Source: Streptomyces sp. NBRC 110035 (lineage in GTDB: Bacteria; Actinomycetota; Actinomycetes; Streptomycetales; Streptomycetaceae). Taken from it: a stretch of DNA of 43,124 nucleotides. The stretch is from NCBI RefSeq assembly GCF_000829695.1, contig NZ_BBNN01000046.1:1-43124 (forward strand), in the 5' to 3' direction. The translations under genes and the position numbers were made by a program. The notes below the pieces were generated by a model. The model ran no database searches, had not been told where the DNA came from, and was given only the letters and a program-made list of their open reading frames with translations. Shown here piece after piece: positions 14,786 through 24,800 of the stretch. The stretch's first letter is position 1. Each line of letters starts with the position of its first letter.

Positions 14786-17700
14786 CTAGTTCGGACCAAT
14801 GATCGGGAATCCCGTCTTGTACAGCCCATTTGGACTCGGGATGATGGTAGCTGCCCGCGCTTGGACGATACTCCCATCCGGCATAATCACCTGCCCCAGT
14901 CCGTCCGGAATGCGCACCGACCGGGGCCCGGCTCCTTCGATATGGAGCCCCTTCAAGAACTCTGCCGCGGCATCATTGTCCAGCCACTGACCTTGCTGAT
15001 TATTGGTGCTACGAGCGCGATCGGTCAGAGCCTTCGTGTTCTTCGCTCCGGCGCCATGAGTCTTGAATGTATGACCCCACGTTTTAACGCTGTTGGAGGC
15101 CCAGTTCACGCATCCATTGCTGTTGTGAACGAGTACCGGAGTCTCGCCCGCCAGCACATAGTACGTGTGGATGTCGTGAATCGTGAGGTCGTATGTGCGC
15201 TGGCGTTCGATTGTGGCGTGAGCCCCCGTGACCGGTACAGCTCTTCCGTCGGCGGTGCGGATTTTCATGCCTAGCTCAAGTTGACCGGCCTGCATCCAGC
15301 GTTTTTCGGAGTCGGACCAGAAGGGATGCGTGGTGGTGCTCTTGAGCGTTGCGGTACCGGTCTCTGTGGCGATGGCGAGGTCGACGAAGTGCTTGTCGTC
15401 CTCGGTGACGATGGTCGCGGTTACTTCCCGGACTGCGGTTTCGCCTGTTACAGGATCGGTGACAGTGACCTTGTCACCGATCCTTACGTCCTCTATGGGT
15501 TTGGTGGTGCCGTCAGCCATGAGGACTTCGGTGCCGGCAGTGAAGCTGTGGGCGACCCCGACCAGGCAACTGGCGGGGATACTGCCTCCGCGCTTCATGC
15601 CTTGCTTGATAACTTTGGCCAGGGCCTTGATCCCCTTGCCGACTCCAGCGGAGACAGCAGATATTACGACATCTGCGGCAGCTTCGGTGCAGCCTTCACC
15701 TTTATAACATTTGATGTAGGAGCGAACGCCAATGACTTCAAGAACGTCAATTTCAGGGTCGCCACCGAACCATCCGAGTTTACCGATCGTATGACAGAAA
15801 TCGCTTCCTGACCCTGTACACCGACTTCTTCCCCAGTTCTCCAGATTGTGCTGGTAGCTGCTGTTCTCGTGATAACTGGAGAAGGTTACGGCGAGTTCTT
15901 CCTGCGTGGGGATATAGACACCTTGGATGGTGATCGACGCGCCATAGGGTTTGACGGTCACCGGTCCGTAGGTCTCCGCGCCTGCCAAGGTGGGACCAGT
16001 CGGGCGCTTGTAGATAGTGCCACCGCCCGTGGGTCGCCCGTTTTGGGACAGCGAGCCGTCGGCGCGGGTAACCACTCCTGTTCCGCAGCCTTCTTGTGCT
16101 CCGCCGGCTCCGCCGCAGGCGAGCCCCAGGCCGGTGGGATCGGAGAAGGCCAGGGGGTTTTGGGCTGCGTAGGTGTATCCGTTGAGGGTTTGGGGTTTGT
16201 CGATTTCCAGGAGGGGGTCGACGCTGATGAAGCGGCCGGTTGACGGATCGTATTCGCGGGCGCCGAGGTGGGTGAGGCCGGTGGTCCTGGTGTCGTCGGT
16301 GCCGCCTACGAAGCCCTTGGTGCCCGGCCAGTCGGTGGGTTCGGTGCCGCGGGTGCCGCCGAAGGGGAGGGTGCGGCGCTGGGTGAGTTTGTCGGTGGCC
16401 GTGTCGATGGCGAGCTGGGCGGTGCCGTGGTGGTCGGCGAGCGTGACGGAGAAGCTGCCGTCGTTCTCCTGGACCGCCTGGTGGCCGCCGCCGAGTGTGT
16501 AGTAGCGCGTGGCCTCGGGGGTGCTGGAGCCCTTGGCCAGAGTGATCTCGGTGCTGCCGAGGTAGAGGGTGGTCTCGGTGGGGGTACGGCCGATGAGGCG
16601 GTTGCCCTCGGTGTCGTAGAGGTACTCCGTGACCTTGTCGCTGCCGCCCTCGACCGGTTCCGTGACCCTGGCGAGGTGGCCCTCGGCGTCCCAGGTGAGT
16701 TCCTGGGTGTCACCACCCAGCCGACGCGTGAGCGTGTTGCCGGATTCGTCGTAGGTGTAGGTGTCCCTCGCCTCCCCGGTCGGCCCCGCCGTGGTGACCG
16801 AGGTCAGGGTGTGCGGCTGGGGGTTTCCCGCGCCGGGGTAGTCGTAGGTCCGCTCGGTGTCGTCGGCGGTGTTCCCGGTGATGTCGTGGAGTGTCTCGGT
16901 CTGGCGGTTGCCGGCCTTGTCGTAGGTGTACGAGTGCCAGTAGGGGGCCGGGCCGCCCAGGACGCTGCCGCTGGGGTCGGTGGCGCAGGCGGTCGTGCTC
17001 TGGGTCCATGCTTCGGTCAGGCGGCGGAAGCCGTCGTAGGTGAAGCACTGGGTGTCGGTGCCGGAGCGGGACATGTCCGACACGGACAGCACGTTGCCCG
17101 CCTGGTCGTAGCGGTAGGTGTTGTGCTGGTCGACACCGGCGATGTCCTGGCGGTCCACCCGGGACGTGGCCAGGCGCTGGGTGCCCCACTCATAGGTGTT
17201 GGTTGCCTTGATCGTTTTGCTGCCGCTCTTGGACAGTTCGTAGTGCGACGGCTTGCCCGTGAGGCTGTAACCGGTCTTTGCAACGAGGCCCTGGCTGCTG
17301 CTCATTGTGATGGGGCGCAGCGTCTTGTCTTCGTACCCGTAGGTCACGGTCGCAGCCGGCAGGGCGCCGGCCTTCGGATAGCCGATGCCCTGCACCGTGC
17401 CCGAGGCGTTGTACGTGGTCGCGCTGAGGTAGGTGCCCCGAAGGTCTCCCTCGGACGACGGGATGGTGACGGAGGTACGCAGCGGGCGGTAGAGGCGGTC
17501 GTATGCGACGACCTTGGAGCTGTACGCGTTGCCGTCGTCGTAGCGGATGGTTTCGGCGAGGTGGCCCTTGGCACCGCTGAGGGTGTCGTACACCCACTTG
17601 GCACGCAGCGTGCCGCTGGAGGAGCCTTCGCGCAGCTGCGTCTGCCGGCCGAGGTTGTCGTAACCGTGCCACAGGGCGGGGGTGTCCGGCCGGGCGTCGT

Positions 17701-20700
17701 CGGTGGTCGTGAGCTGGCCTCGGTCGTCGTATGCGCTGAGGCTGGTCCCCTTGTCGGGGTCGACGGACTTGGTCTGGCGGCCGAGAAGATCGTATTCGTA
17801 GGTCCAGGAATTGCCGGCCGGGTCGGTGACTTCCGCCAGTTCCCCGCGCGGGGTGTAGTCGTAACGGGTGGTGTCGTAAGGGGCCGTGGCGCTCCGGGTC
17901 CGGTGCTGGCGCAGTTCGGTGGTCCGGCCCCGGGCGTCGCTGAGGGTGGTGGTGGCGGTGCCGCCGACGGGCGGGACGACCGTGGTGCGATCGCCGCCGT
18001 AGATGGTCTGCGTCGCGCCGAGGACGGTGCCTCCGTCGCCGTTGCCTGCGATCTGCCTGGACTCGGTCTGACGACCCAGCCCGTCGTGTGTGTAGCGGTT
18101 CTGTGTTTCGACGCTGAGGGCTTCTTCGGGCGTGCGCAGGTCGGCGGAAGGTGCTCCCTCCGTGTAGTAGGGGGCGAACTCCGAACTGATCAGTCCGCGT
18201 TCGTCGTAGAAGGTGTCGGCGAGGAGACGTCCGTTGTCCGGGCCCGGTTCCTGGGTCTGGCGCGGGCGCAGGAAGCCGTCGTAGAGGGCGTAGGAGGTGC
18301 TTTGCGTCCCGTTGTTGCCGATGGTCCTGGCGCCGACCGCGACCGGTTCGTCTTCGGCGACGGTGTAGGTGAACTCGTAGGTGGGGGTATGGCCGGTGAG
18401 CCGGTCGGGCAGCCACACCTTGGTCGAGCGGCCCAGCGCGTCGTAAGCGAAGTTGGTGACCTTGCCGTTGGTGTCGGTCTGGGTCAGCGGCAGGCCGCGG
18501 AGGAGTTCGTGCGTCGTGGTCGAGGTCTGCGCCGTGCCCGCCTCCCCCGCGGTGGCCGGGGGCGTGATGGTCTCGACCGTGGTGGGGAAGCCGGTGGCGG
18601 GCGTTCGGACGGTGGTCGTGGCGCGTCCGTCGCTTCGCGCGGTACGGGTGAGGCCCCCGGCTGTGGTGACCTTGACGTCGGCTGTCAGGTCGGTGCTGGT
18701 CAGGACACGGCCATAGGCGTCGTAGGTGGAACCCGACTCCAGATAGACGGCCGTCGTGCCGTCGTACTTCTTCAGCACGGCCGTGGCCGTGGCGTCGCCC
18801 TTGACGGGAGCGCTGCCGTAGGTCTCGCCGTCGTAGGCGGAACGCACGTCGGAGATGACGTCGGCGGGGCGGCCGGGTGTGGCGTCACAGGCCTTGGCGA
18901 CGGTCTCGACGCGTGAGGGCAGAGTGAGGATCTTGTCGACGGCAACGGTGCCGTAGGTGGTGCGGGTGCAGGTGTTGTCGGAGGACTTACCGACGTCGCC
19001 ACGGTCGTGGACCTGGGTGACCCGTCCAGCGATCGTGTCGTAGTCGGTGTCCACCACGGTGATCCGCCAGCTGGAACCGGCGCCGTCGTCGAGGGAGGTC
19101 CAGGTGCGTACGCGGCCGGTGCCGGTGAAGTTGGCGGTCACCGTGCCCCAGTCGCGGACTTCTTTCGCCGTCTGGTGGTGCCACGGCCGGCTGACCGTCT
19201 TACCGAGCACCTTGCCGCCGGGCCCGGAGTAGCTGACGGTCTTGTAGGCGAAGCCGGTGGCGGCTTCGTGGTCGGTGATCGGGTCGCCTTCGCCCTCACC
19301 GAGGGTGACAGCAACGGTCCTGGTCCCGCCGGACGTGTCCTTGCGGTCGCCGTCCATACCGCGCAGGAAATAGGTGTCCTGCTGGGACTTCATGGCCGAG
19401 GCACCGCCCTGGCCGCCGGTCCGGACACGGACGTGGCCGTAGCCACGCCACTGGGACCAGGTCTTGAACTTCTCCTTGGTCAGGCCGTCGTCATCGTCGT
19501 AGTGCCAGGCGGCGCCGTCCAGGTAGTCGTAGCTGGTCACCTGGTCGGGGGCTCCGCCGGTGCGGTCGGTCGCGGTCACGGAGTTGACGACGTACTTGTT
19601 GAACCACTGGCGTTCGGGGTCGTCGTCGGCGCTGCCGCCGATGTACTGCGGGAAGCAGCGCGTGGTGTTGCTGTGCGGGGTCGGCAGGTCGTCCCAGGAA
19701 CAGGACTCGGCAGAATAGTTGACGTCGATCTGGCCACCGGACTCGTCGGCGACGGCGGACAGGCGGCTCTTGATGAACGGCGCGTAGCCGTCGCCGGTCT
19801 TGTCAAGGCGGTTGGCGAGCTGGGTGTAGGCGAAGGTGGTCTTCGGGAGCGTGACGGCCGGCTCGGCGCTGTGGCCGGTGTGCTGGACGGAGTCGAGCAG
19901 CAGCTGGTAGTCGGTGTCGGCCATGCCCCAGCGGTGAGCGAGTTTCCAGGAGTCGACGTCCTGGTAGGCGCTGCCGTCGTAGACCTGGGTCGTCACCTGC
20001 GTGAGCCGCTTGCGGGTGAAGAACGCCGGGGACAGGCGTCCCTGGTCGCACTCCTCCGCGCTGTCGCAGTTCAGGTCCCAGGGGGTGTCGTACCAGTAGG
20101 GGGCATCAGCGTCGATGTCGGAACAGGTCGTGTGGGAGTCACGGATGCAGCGCTCCCTGTTGGTGAAGGTGACCTTGGCCTGCGGCTTGGTGCCGTAGAG
20201 CGAGGAGGACTTCAGACCGTACTGGATGCGGTCGAGGGTGCCGCCGCGGACGTAGGGGGTGCCGTCCTCGGCCTCCAGGTTGCGGCCGTAGTGGTTGTCC
20301 TCCTTGTCGTAGAAGTACGTGACCGCGTTGCTGTGGGTGTCGACGACGTAGTCGAGGTTCCAGCGCCAGCCCTGCTGGCACCATGACCCCGCGAACGTGT
20401 CGGCGTGGCACGGTTCGCCCGAGTCGTCGCCGTAGACGGGGACGGTCCAGGTGGAGTCGGTGGTCTCCTTGCCGTCCGCCCAGCCGGGCAGCCGGTTGTA
20501 GCCGAAGTAGTAGCGGGTGCCGTCCGGGGCGGTCACTCTCCAGTACTCACCGTTGTTGTCGCCGTTGCCCCGGTTGCTGGAGGTCAGGTGGTCGATCTTC
20601 GTGCCGTCGTCGTTCTTCAGCTTCCAGGAGTTGGTGCCGTCGGGCACCAGTTCCCCGGCCTTGCCGTTGAAGGAGATGAACGCGTTGTCGTAGGCCCAGC

Positions 20701-21736
20701 ACAGGTCACCCGGCTTGTTGCCGTCCGAGTTCTCCACACCGTCGTCGGCACACGCCTTGTACCGGCGTTCGATGTAGCCGGGCCACAGGTCGAAGCCGTC
20801 ACCCGCCCAGGACGCCTGGTTGTTGGTGTTGCCGGTACGGCCGTCGACGGCACCGGATGTGTACGAGAGCCCCACATTGGGGGTCAGCCCGCCGGGCACA
20901 TCGGGCACGGGCATGGCGTACGACCAGCCGAAGTCACCGGTGTTGAGATTGGTGGTCCACGTGGCGGAAGGAGAGAGGGAGGTCGCCTTGTAGTCACCGT
21001 TCGCGCTTTCGGTGTCCGCCACCGCGGCGAGCACCGTGGGAGCGTCGGCGCTCAGCGCCACGCTCTGCGCCGTAAGTGTCTGCTCTTCGGGGTCGTTGAC
21101 CGCCTTGACCGGCTCGGCCGTGCGACACGCCTCCTTGCTGGGCGTGGTGAGCGCGCAGGCCGGTAGTTCGACCAGGGTCAGCCGGGAGGCGTAACCGCCG
21201 CCGTAGGCCCCGGCGAAGGAGGAGTAGTCCAGTGTGCTGCGGACCTGTCCCGGCTGGGCCTTGGTCCTGCCGTTCTTGCTGTCCCTGCCGCGCAGGGTGA
21301 ACAGCACCCCCTCGACACCGGCCTGCTGGGCTGCCTTGCGGCTCAGGACGCGCGTCTCGACACCGCCGCGGGCGGTCTTCGTTCCGGACTTCACGCCGGC
21401 ACCCAGGGTCAGGGACAGGCCTGGGACGCGGGCGGACTTTTCGGCACCGGCCTTGGCATCAGGCAGGTCCACCACCGTGGTCGCCGCCTTCGGCCACGTG
21501 TTCTCGGGTGGAGTGGCGGGTGTACGCGGACCCTTCATCACGGTGCGCGGCTTGACTTTGCCCGTCGTGGTGGGGACTGGCTTCTCGAATACGGGCGGAG
21601 CGACCTGCACGTCGTGGTCCGCGGCGAGGGCGGGCTGTGTCACTGCCTGCAAGAGCGAGCCGACCATGATCGCGGCCGAGGTGAGTGCGATACGCCGTCG
21701 CAGGGCACGGATCCGCTTGCTGGATCTGCCGTTCAT
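14786..21736 (-). CDS. Secreted Rhs/YD-repeat polymorphic toxin with HINT domain and toxin tip
   Basis: A 2,316-residue protein. The start chosen is ATG 21734-21736 (MNGRSSKRIRALRRRIAL), preceded by AGGACGAAGACAGG and followed by a Sec signal ending QPALAA. A longer frame to 22228 overlaps the upstream gene and is not used. An Rhs-type N-terminal region (TSLSPSATWTTNLNTGDFGW at about 260) is followed by YD repeats from about 980 to 1,830 (YDNLGRQTQLR, YDQAGNVLS, YDESGNTLTRR). The Rhs core motif YDPSTGRFISVDPL is near 1,835, and a HINT autoprotease occupies about 2,064-2,204 (TAGTEVLMADGTTKPIED through LVHN). The last 112 residues are the toxin (WGHTFKTHG, GQWLDNDAAAEFL, YKTGFPI). The repeats should form a shell around the toxin, and HINT should cut after His-Asn. 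The toxin family is not assigned; a nuclease is a guess. The upstream LamG gene and downstream immunity gene complete the operon. Confidence 0.88.
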   Translation of the reverse strand: MNGRSSKRIRALRRRIALTSAAIMVGSLLQAVTQPALAADHDVQVAPPVFEKPVPTTTGKVKPRTVMKGPRTPATPPENTWPKAATTVVDLPDAKAGAEKSARVPGLSLTLGAGVKSGTKTARGGVETRVLSRKAAQQAGVEGVLFTLRGRDSKNGRTKAQPGQVRSTLDYSSFAGAYGGGYASRLTLVELPACALTTPSKEACRTAEPVKAVNDPEEQTLTAQSVALSADAPTVLAAVADTESANGDYKATSLSPSATWTTNLNTGDFGWSYAMPVPDVPGGLTPNVGLSYTSGAVDGRTGNTNNQASWAGDGFDLWPGYIERRYKACADDGVENSDGNKPGDLCWAYDNAFISFNGKAGELVPDGTNSWKLKNDDGTKIDHLTSSNRGNGDNNGEYWRVTAPDGTRYYFGYNRLPGWADGKETTDSTWTVPVYGDDSGEPCHADTFAGSWCQQGWRWNLDYVVDTHSNAVTYFYDKEDNHYGRNLEAEDGTPYVRGGTLDRIQYGLKSSSLYGTKPQAKVTFTNRERCIRDSHTTCSDIDADAPYWYDTPWDLNCDSAEECDQGRLSPAFFTRKRLTQVTTQVYDGSAYQDVDSWKLAHRWGMADTDYQLLLDSVQHTGHSAEPAVTLPKTTFAYTQLANRLDKTGDGYAPFIKSRLSAVADESGGQIDVNYSAESCSWDDLPTPHSNTTRCFPQYIGGSADDDPERQWFNKYVVNSVTATDRTGGAPDQVTSYDYLDGAAWHYDDDDGLTKEKFKTWSQWRGYGHVRVRTGGQGGASAMKSQQDTYFLRGMDGDRKDTSGGTRTVAVTLGEGEGDPITDHEAATGFAYKTVSYSGPGGKVLGKTVSRPWHHQTAKEVRDWGTVTANFTGTGRVRTWTSLDDGAGSSWRITVVDTDYDTIAGRVTQVHDRGDVGKSSDNTCTRTTYGTVAVDKILTLPSRVETVAKACDATPGRPADVISDVRSAYDGETYGSAPVKGDATATAVLKKYDGTTAVYLESGSTYDAYGRVLTSTDLTADVKVTTAGGLTRTARSDGRATTTVRTPATGFPTTVETITPPATAGEAGTAQTSTTTHELLRGLPLTQTDTNGKVTNFAYDALGRSTKVWLPDRLTGHTPTYEFTYTVAEDEPVAVGARTIGNNGTQSTSYALYDGFLRPRQTQEPGPDNGRLLADTFYDERGLISSEFAPYYTEGAPSADLRTPEEALSVETQNRYTHDGLGRQTESRQIAGNGDGGTVLGATQTIYGGDRTTVVPPVGGTATTTLSDARGRTTELRQHRTRSATAPYDTTRYDYTPRGELAEVTDPAGNSWTYEYDLLGRQTKSVDPDKGTSLSAYDDRGQLTTTDDARPDTPALWHGYDNLGRQTQLREGSSSGTLRAKWVYDTLSGAKGHLAETIRYDDGNAYSSKVVAYDRLYRPLRTSVTIPSSEGDLRGTYLSATTYNASGTVQGIGYPKAGALPAATVTYGYEDKTLRPITMSSSQGLVAKTGYSLTGKPSHYELSKSGSKTIKATNTYEWGTQRLATSRVDRQDIAGVDQHNTYRYDQAGNVLSVSDMSRSGTDTQCFTYDGFRRLTEAWTQSTTACATDPSGSVLGGPAPYWHSYTYDKAGNRQTETLHDITGNTADDTERTYDYPGAGNPQPHTLTSVTTAGPTGEARDTYTYDESGNTLTRRLGGDTQELTWDAEGHLARVTEPVEGGSDKVTEYLYDTEGNRLIGRTPTETTLYLGSTEITLAKGSSTPEATRYYTLGGGHQAVQENDGSFSVTLADHHGTAQLAIDTATDKLTQRRTLPFGGTRGTEPTDWPGTKGFVGGTDDTRTTGLTHLGAREYDPSTGRFISVDPLLEIDKPQTLNGYTYAAQNPLAFSDPTGLGLACGGAGGAQEGCGTGVVTRADGSLSQNGRPTGGGTIYKRPTGPTLAGAETYGPVTVKPYGASITIQGVYIPTQEELAVTFSSYHENSSYQHNLENWGRSRCTGSGSDFCHTIGKLGWFGGDPEIDVLEVIGVRSYIKCYKGEGCTEAAADVVISAVSAGVGKGIKALAKVIKQGMKRGGSIPASCLVGVAHSFTAGTEVLMADGTTKPIEDVRIGDKVTVTDPVTGETAVREVTATIVTEDDKHFVDLAIATETGTATLKSTTTHPFWSDSEKRWMQAGQLELGMKIRTADGRAVPVTGAHATIERQRTYDLTIHDIHTYYVLAGETPVLVHNSNGCVNWASNSVKTWGHTFKTHGAGAKNTKALTDRARSTNNQQGQWLDNDAAAEFLKGLHIEGAGPRSVRIPDGLGQVIMPDGSIVQARAATIIPSPNGLYKTGFPIIGPN
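15153..15169. repeat. 17-bp direct repeat, copy 2 (inside rhs HINT)
   Basis: AGCACATAGTACGTGTG, identical to 2138-2154. In rhs it codes for H-T-Y-Y-V-L, about 10 residues before the His-Asn cleavage site. Recombination with copy 1 would exchange only the tip and keep the reading frame. Confidence 0.7.
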
Positions 21737-21864
21737 CCTGTCTTCGTCCTTCACTTCGCTGGGGGCCGGCCTGCCCGGCGGACACGGGGGTGGGGTGGAA
21801 GTTGCCTGTCGAGCGGGGAGGGCGGGGCCGGACCTACCGTGAGGCGGGGTCGGCCCCGCCTCTG

Positions 21865-24800
21865 TCAGGAGCCGCTGCCAGGGACGTCGGTCGGAAGGCC
21901 AGGCATACCGACTGACAGTGCCCTGACCTGGTCGCCCGTCAGCGCGCCCTGGAAGGCCCACACGTCGGACACGGCACCGGGCCAGTAGTCGCCCCACATT
22001 CCGGCTCCGGTCTTGGCCCGGCCGAGGTGCAGGGGCTGTGCCGACTTGAAGACGAGCACGTCGTCCGCCCAGGAGAGCCTGTCCGTGCAGGCGGTGTCGT
22101 CCGCCCCACCGTCCGCGTCCGTGCAGGCGACCTCTTCCAGTTCGCCGTTCACGTACAGGGAGAGGTGTTTGGCGAAGCCGTCGTAGACGAGGGCCAGGTG
22201 GGTCCAGTCCGTGGGGCTGAAGAACCATCCGTTGTCGACCTGAGTGACGGCTGCGTCAGCAGTGTCGGCCGAGGTCATCGCGATCCGCCAGCGGCCAGGG
22301 CCTGCCCCTGGCGTGGCGCTGGGCTCGTAGCGCACTGTGAATGCGCTCTGGGCGGTGGTGCCGGGCACGCTGAGCAGAGCCGCACGCCGTTCGGGGGTAC
22401 CCGCTGCCTGCGCCCATGCCGTGACGGTGAAGCTGGCACTGGTGTCCACCGGTACGGATGACGTGACGCCGTAGTCGTTGACGCCGTCCAGTTGCACGCC
22501 ACCGTCGACCCAGCCGGAGCCGAGTGTCGCGCCGCCGTTGAGCGTCATGGCGTTGCCTGCCGCGGACGCGTCCGGTGTCACCAGCGGGGAACCGGATGCC
22601 GTCTCGAAGGTCCAGCGGCCCTTGACCAGGGGCCGCTGCTTGAAGAGCTGCTGCACCTCTTCGGCGGAGACCGGCCGGTCGAACATGCGGACGTCGTCGA
22701 TCCGGCCGTCGAAGAACGAGCCGAGGTTTCCGTCGTAGGAGCCGGCGCCTATCTGGACGGCGCCGCCGGCGTACCAGTCGGCCTGCAGGGTGGTGGATCC
22801 GGCCTCAATGCCGTTGACGTAGAGGGTGAGTTTGTTGGCGACGGTGTCGTGCACGCCGGCCAGGTGGGTCCAGGTGTCACCGTGGGCGGTGGTGCCCTCG
22901 GCCTGCATGGCGCGGATCGGGGTGGCGTCGGGGTCGTCGGCGGAGTACTGGTTGACCGCCCAGCGGTCGTAGGCGGCGGAGTAGTACAGCTCCAGTCCCG
23001 GCCTGTGCTCGCCGGTCTGGGTGAGGACGATCGCCGCGTGGCCGGGTTTGGTCTTCGGCAGTTTCGCCCAGGCGGAGACGGCGAAGCTGCGCTGGTTGTT
23101 CAGCAGGGGCCGGCCGGTGGTGGCGTAGTCGTCGGTGCCGTCCAGGGTGAGGGCGGTGCCGGCGATCCCGCTCGTCCCCGGGGTGGCGCCTCCGTGGAGG
23201 GTCGCGGCCGGGACCTCGGCGGTGGCGGTGATCTGCGTGGTGGGCGTGCCGTCCTGCCTGGTGGCGGGTTCGTCCAGGGGGAAGACGGCGCGTGCGGCGC
23301 GTCCGGAGATGACGGACTGCTTGCTGTTGAGCCGGGTGACCTCGCCGGCCGAGAGCGGCTTGTCGAAGATCTGCAGTTCGTCGATGGCGCCGGGGAAGAA
23401 GGAGCCCGGCTTGCCGTCGTAGCGGCCGGCGCCGATCTGCAGGCCCCGGCGTGCGTCCCAGGGCGAGTCGTAGGTGGTCGTGCCGGCCAGTTGCCCGTTC
23501 ACGTACAGCTTCAGTTCGTCGTAGGAGGCACTGTAGGTGCCCACCAGGTGGGTCCACTGCCCCGCCTGCGCGCCGCCCGGGGACGCCTGCATGGCGCGGG
23601 CGATGCCGGCGTTCTCGGTGTCGGCGGTGTACTGGTTGAACGCCCATCGGTCGTAGGCGTGGGAGTAGTACAGCTCGAAGCCGGGGGCGTGGTTGCCGGG
23701 CTGGGAGGCGACGATGGCGGCATGGCCGGGCGTCTCGGCCAGGTTGGCCCAGGCCGAGACGGAGAAACCGGTGGAGGTGTCGACGGTGGGGATGTCGGTG
23801 ACCGCGTAGTCGTCGACGCCGTCGAACCGGACCGCGGTGCCCTTGGCGCCGGTCGCTCCGGGGGTCGGACCGCCTATGAGATCGGCGGTGCGCTGTGGCG
23901 CGGTGCCCTTCGCGGAGGTGGCGGTGGCGGCGTCGTCGAGCTGCCACATGGCCCGCTCGGGCTGTCCGGCCTTGACGCGGAACTGGTAGGTGCGGATCTC
24001 ACTGCCGTTGCCCGCCTGGTCGAACGCCTGGGCCGTGACGAAGTTCAGCCCGGCCTTCGCGGGAAGCATCCTCATCGTCCTCGCCGCCCCGGCCGAGGTG
24101 GTGACCGTGTTCTTGGAGGTGGGGTCGCCGTTGATGCCGAACCAGTACGTGGTCACGTCGGACTCGGCGGCCTTGAGGTCGAACGAGCCGTACTTGCCCA
24201 CTCCGTCGAACCAGGGGTCGTCCGGGTCCTCCGGGTTCGAGGCCGGGTACTCGTCGGATGCGAGGGCGGGCGCCTTGGGGACCTTGGTGTCGTAGACGAA
24301 GTAGCAGGCCGTCGGGTCTCCGGCGGACGACCACGGTGAGTACTGCGCGCCGTCGTAACTGCGGGCGTACCAGTAGACCTGCTTGTTCTCCGTCACCGAG
24401 GAGGGAAGGCTGACCGAGAAGTCGGAGCCGGACTTCTTGAGGGAGGTCCGTGCAGGAGTCCAGCGGGCGATCACACCCTTGCCGTCGCCGGCGTCCCACT
24501 TGGCCTGGAACTGCACCGCGACGCTGTCGCCGTCGGGGTCGGGGTCGGTGACGTTGTTGGCGTAGACCTTGCCCAGCGTGCGCACCCGGGCCGCGGCGGA
24601 CGGCTTCTTGCAGGTGCCGCCGTACTCCATGGTGAGCTGCGACATCTTGATCTGCGCCGGCGGGCGGTTGTACCTCACCCGCAGGTATGCCTTGTCCGAG
24701 AACCGCTTCCACCCGTACGCGTCCGATTCGCTCGCCGCCTTCAGGCCGAACGTCATCGTCGGGTCCTTGTCGTCGGCGGCCGCCTGCACCGCCGACTTCA

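Noticed and set aside
16268..18916. An 882-codon plus-strand frame inside rhs
   Set aside because: Antisense shadow of the YD-repeat region; Gly/Val-rich, no domain and no ribosome site.
21737..22228. N-terminal extension of the Rhs protein by 164 codons
   Set aside because: It overlaps the LamG gene, is Arg/Pro-rich, and would bury the clear signal peptide that starts at 21736.
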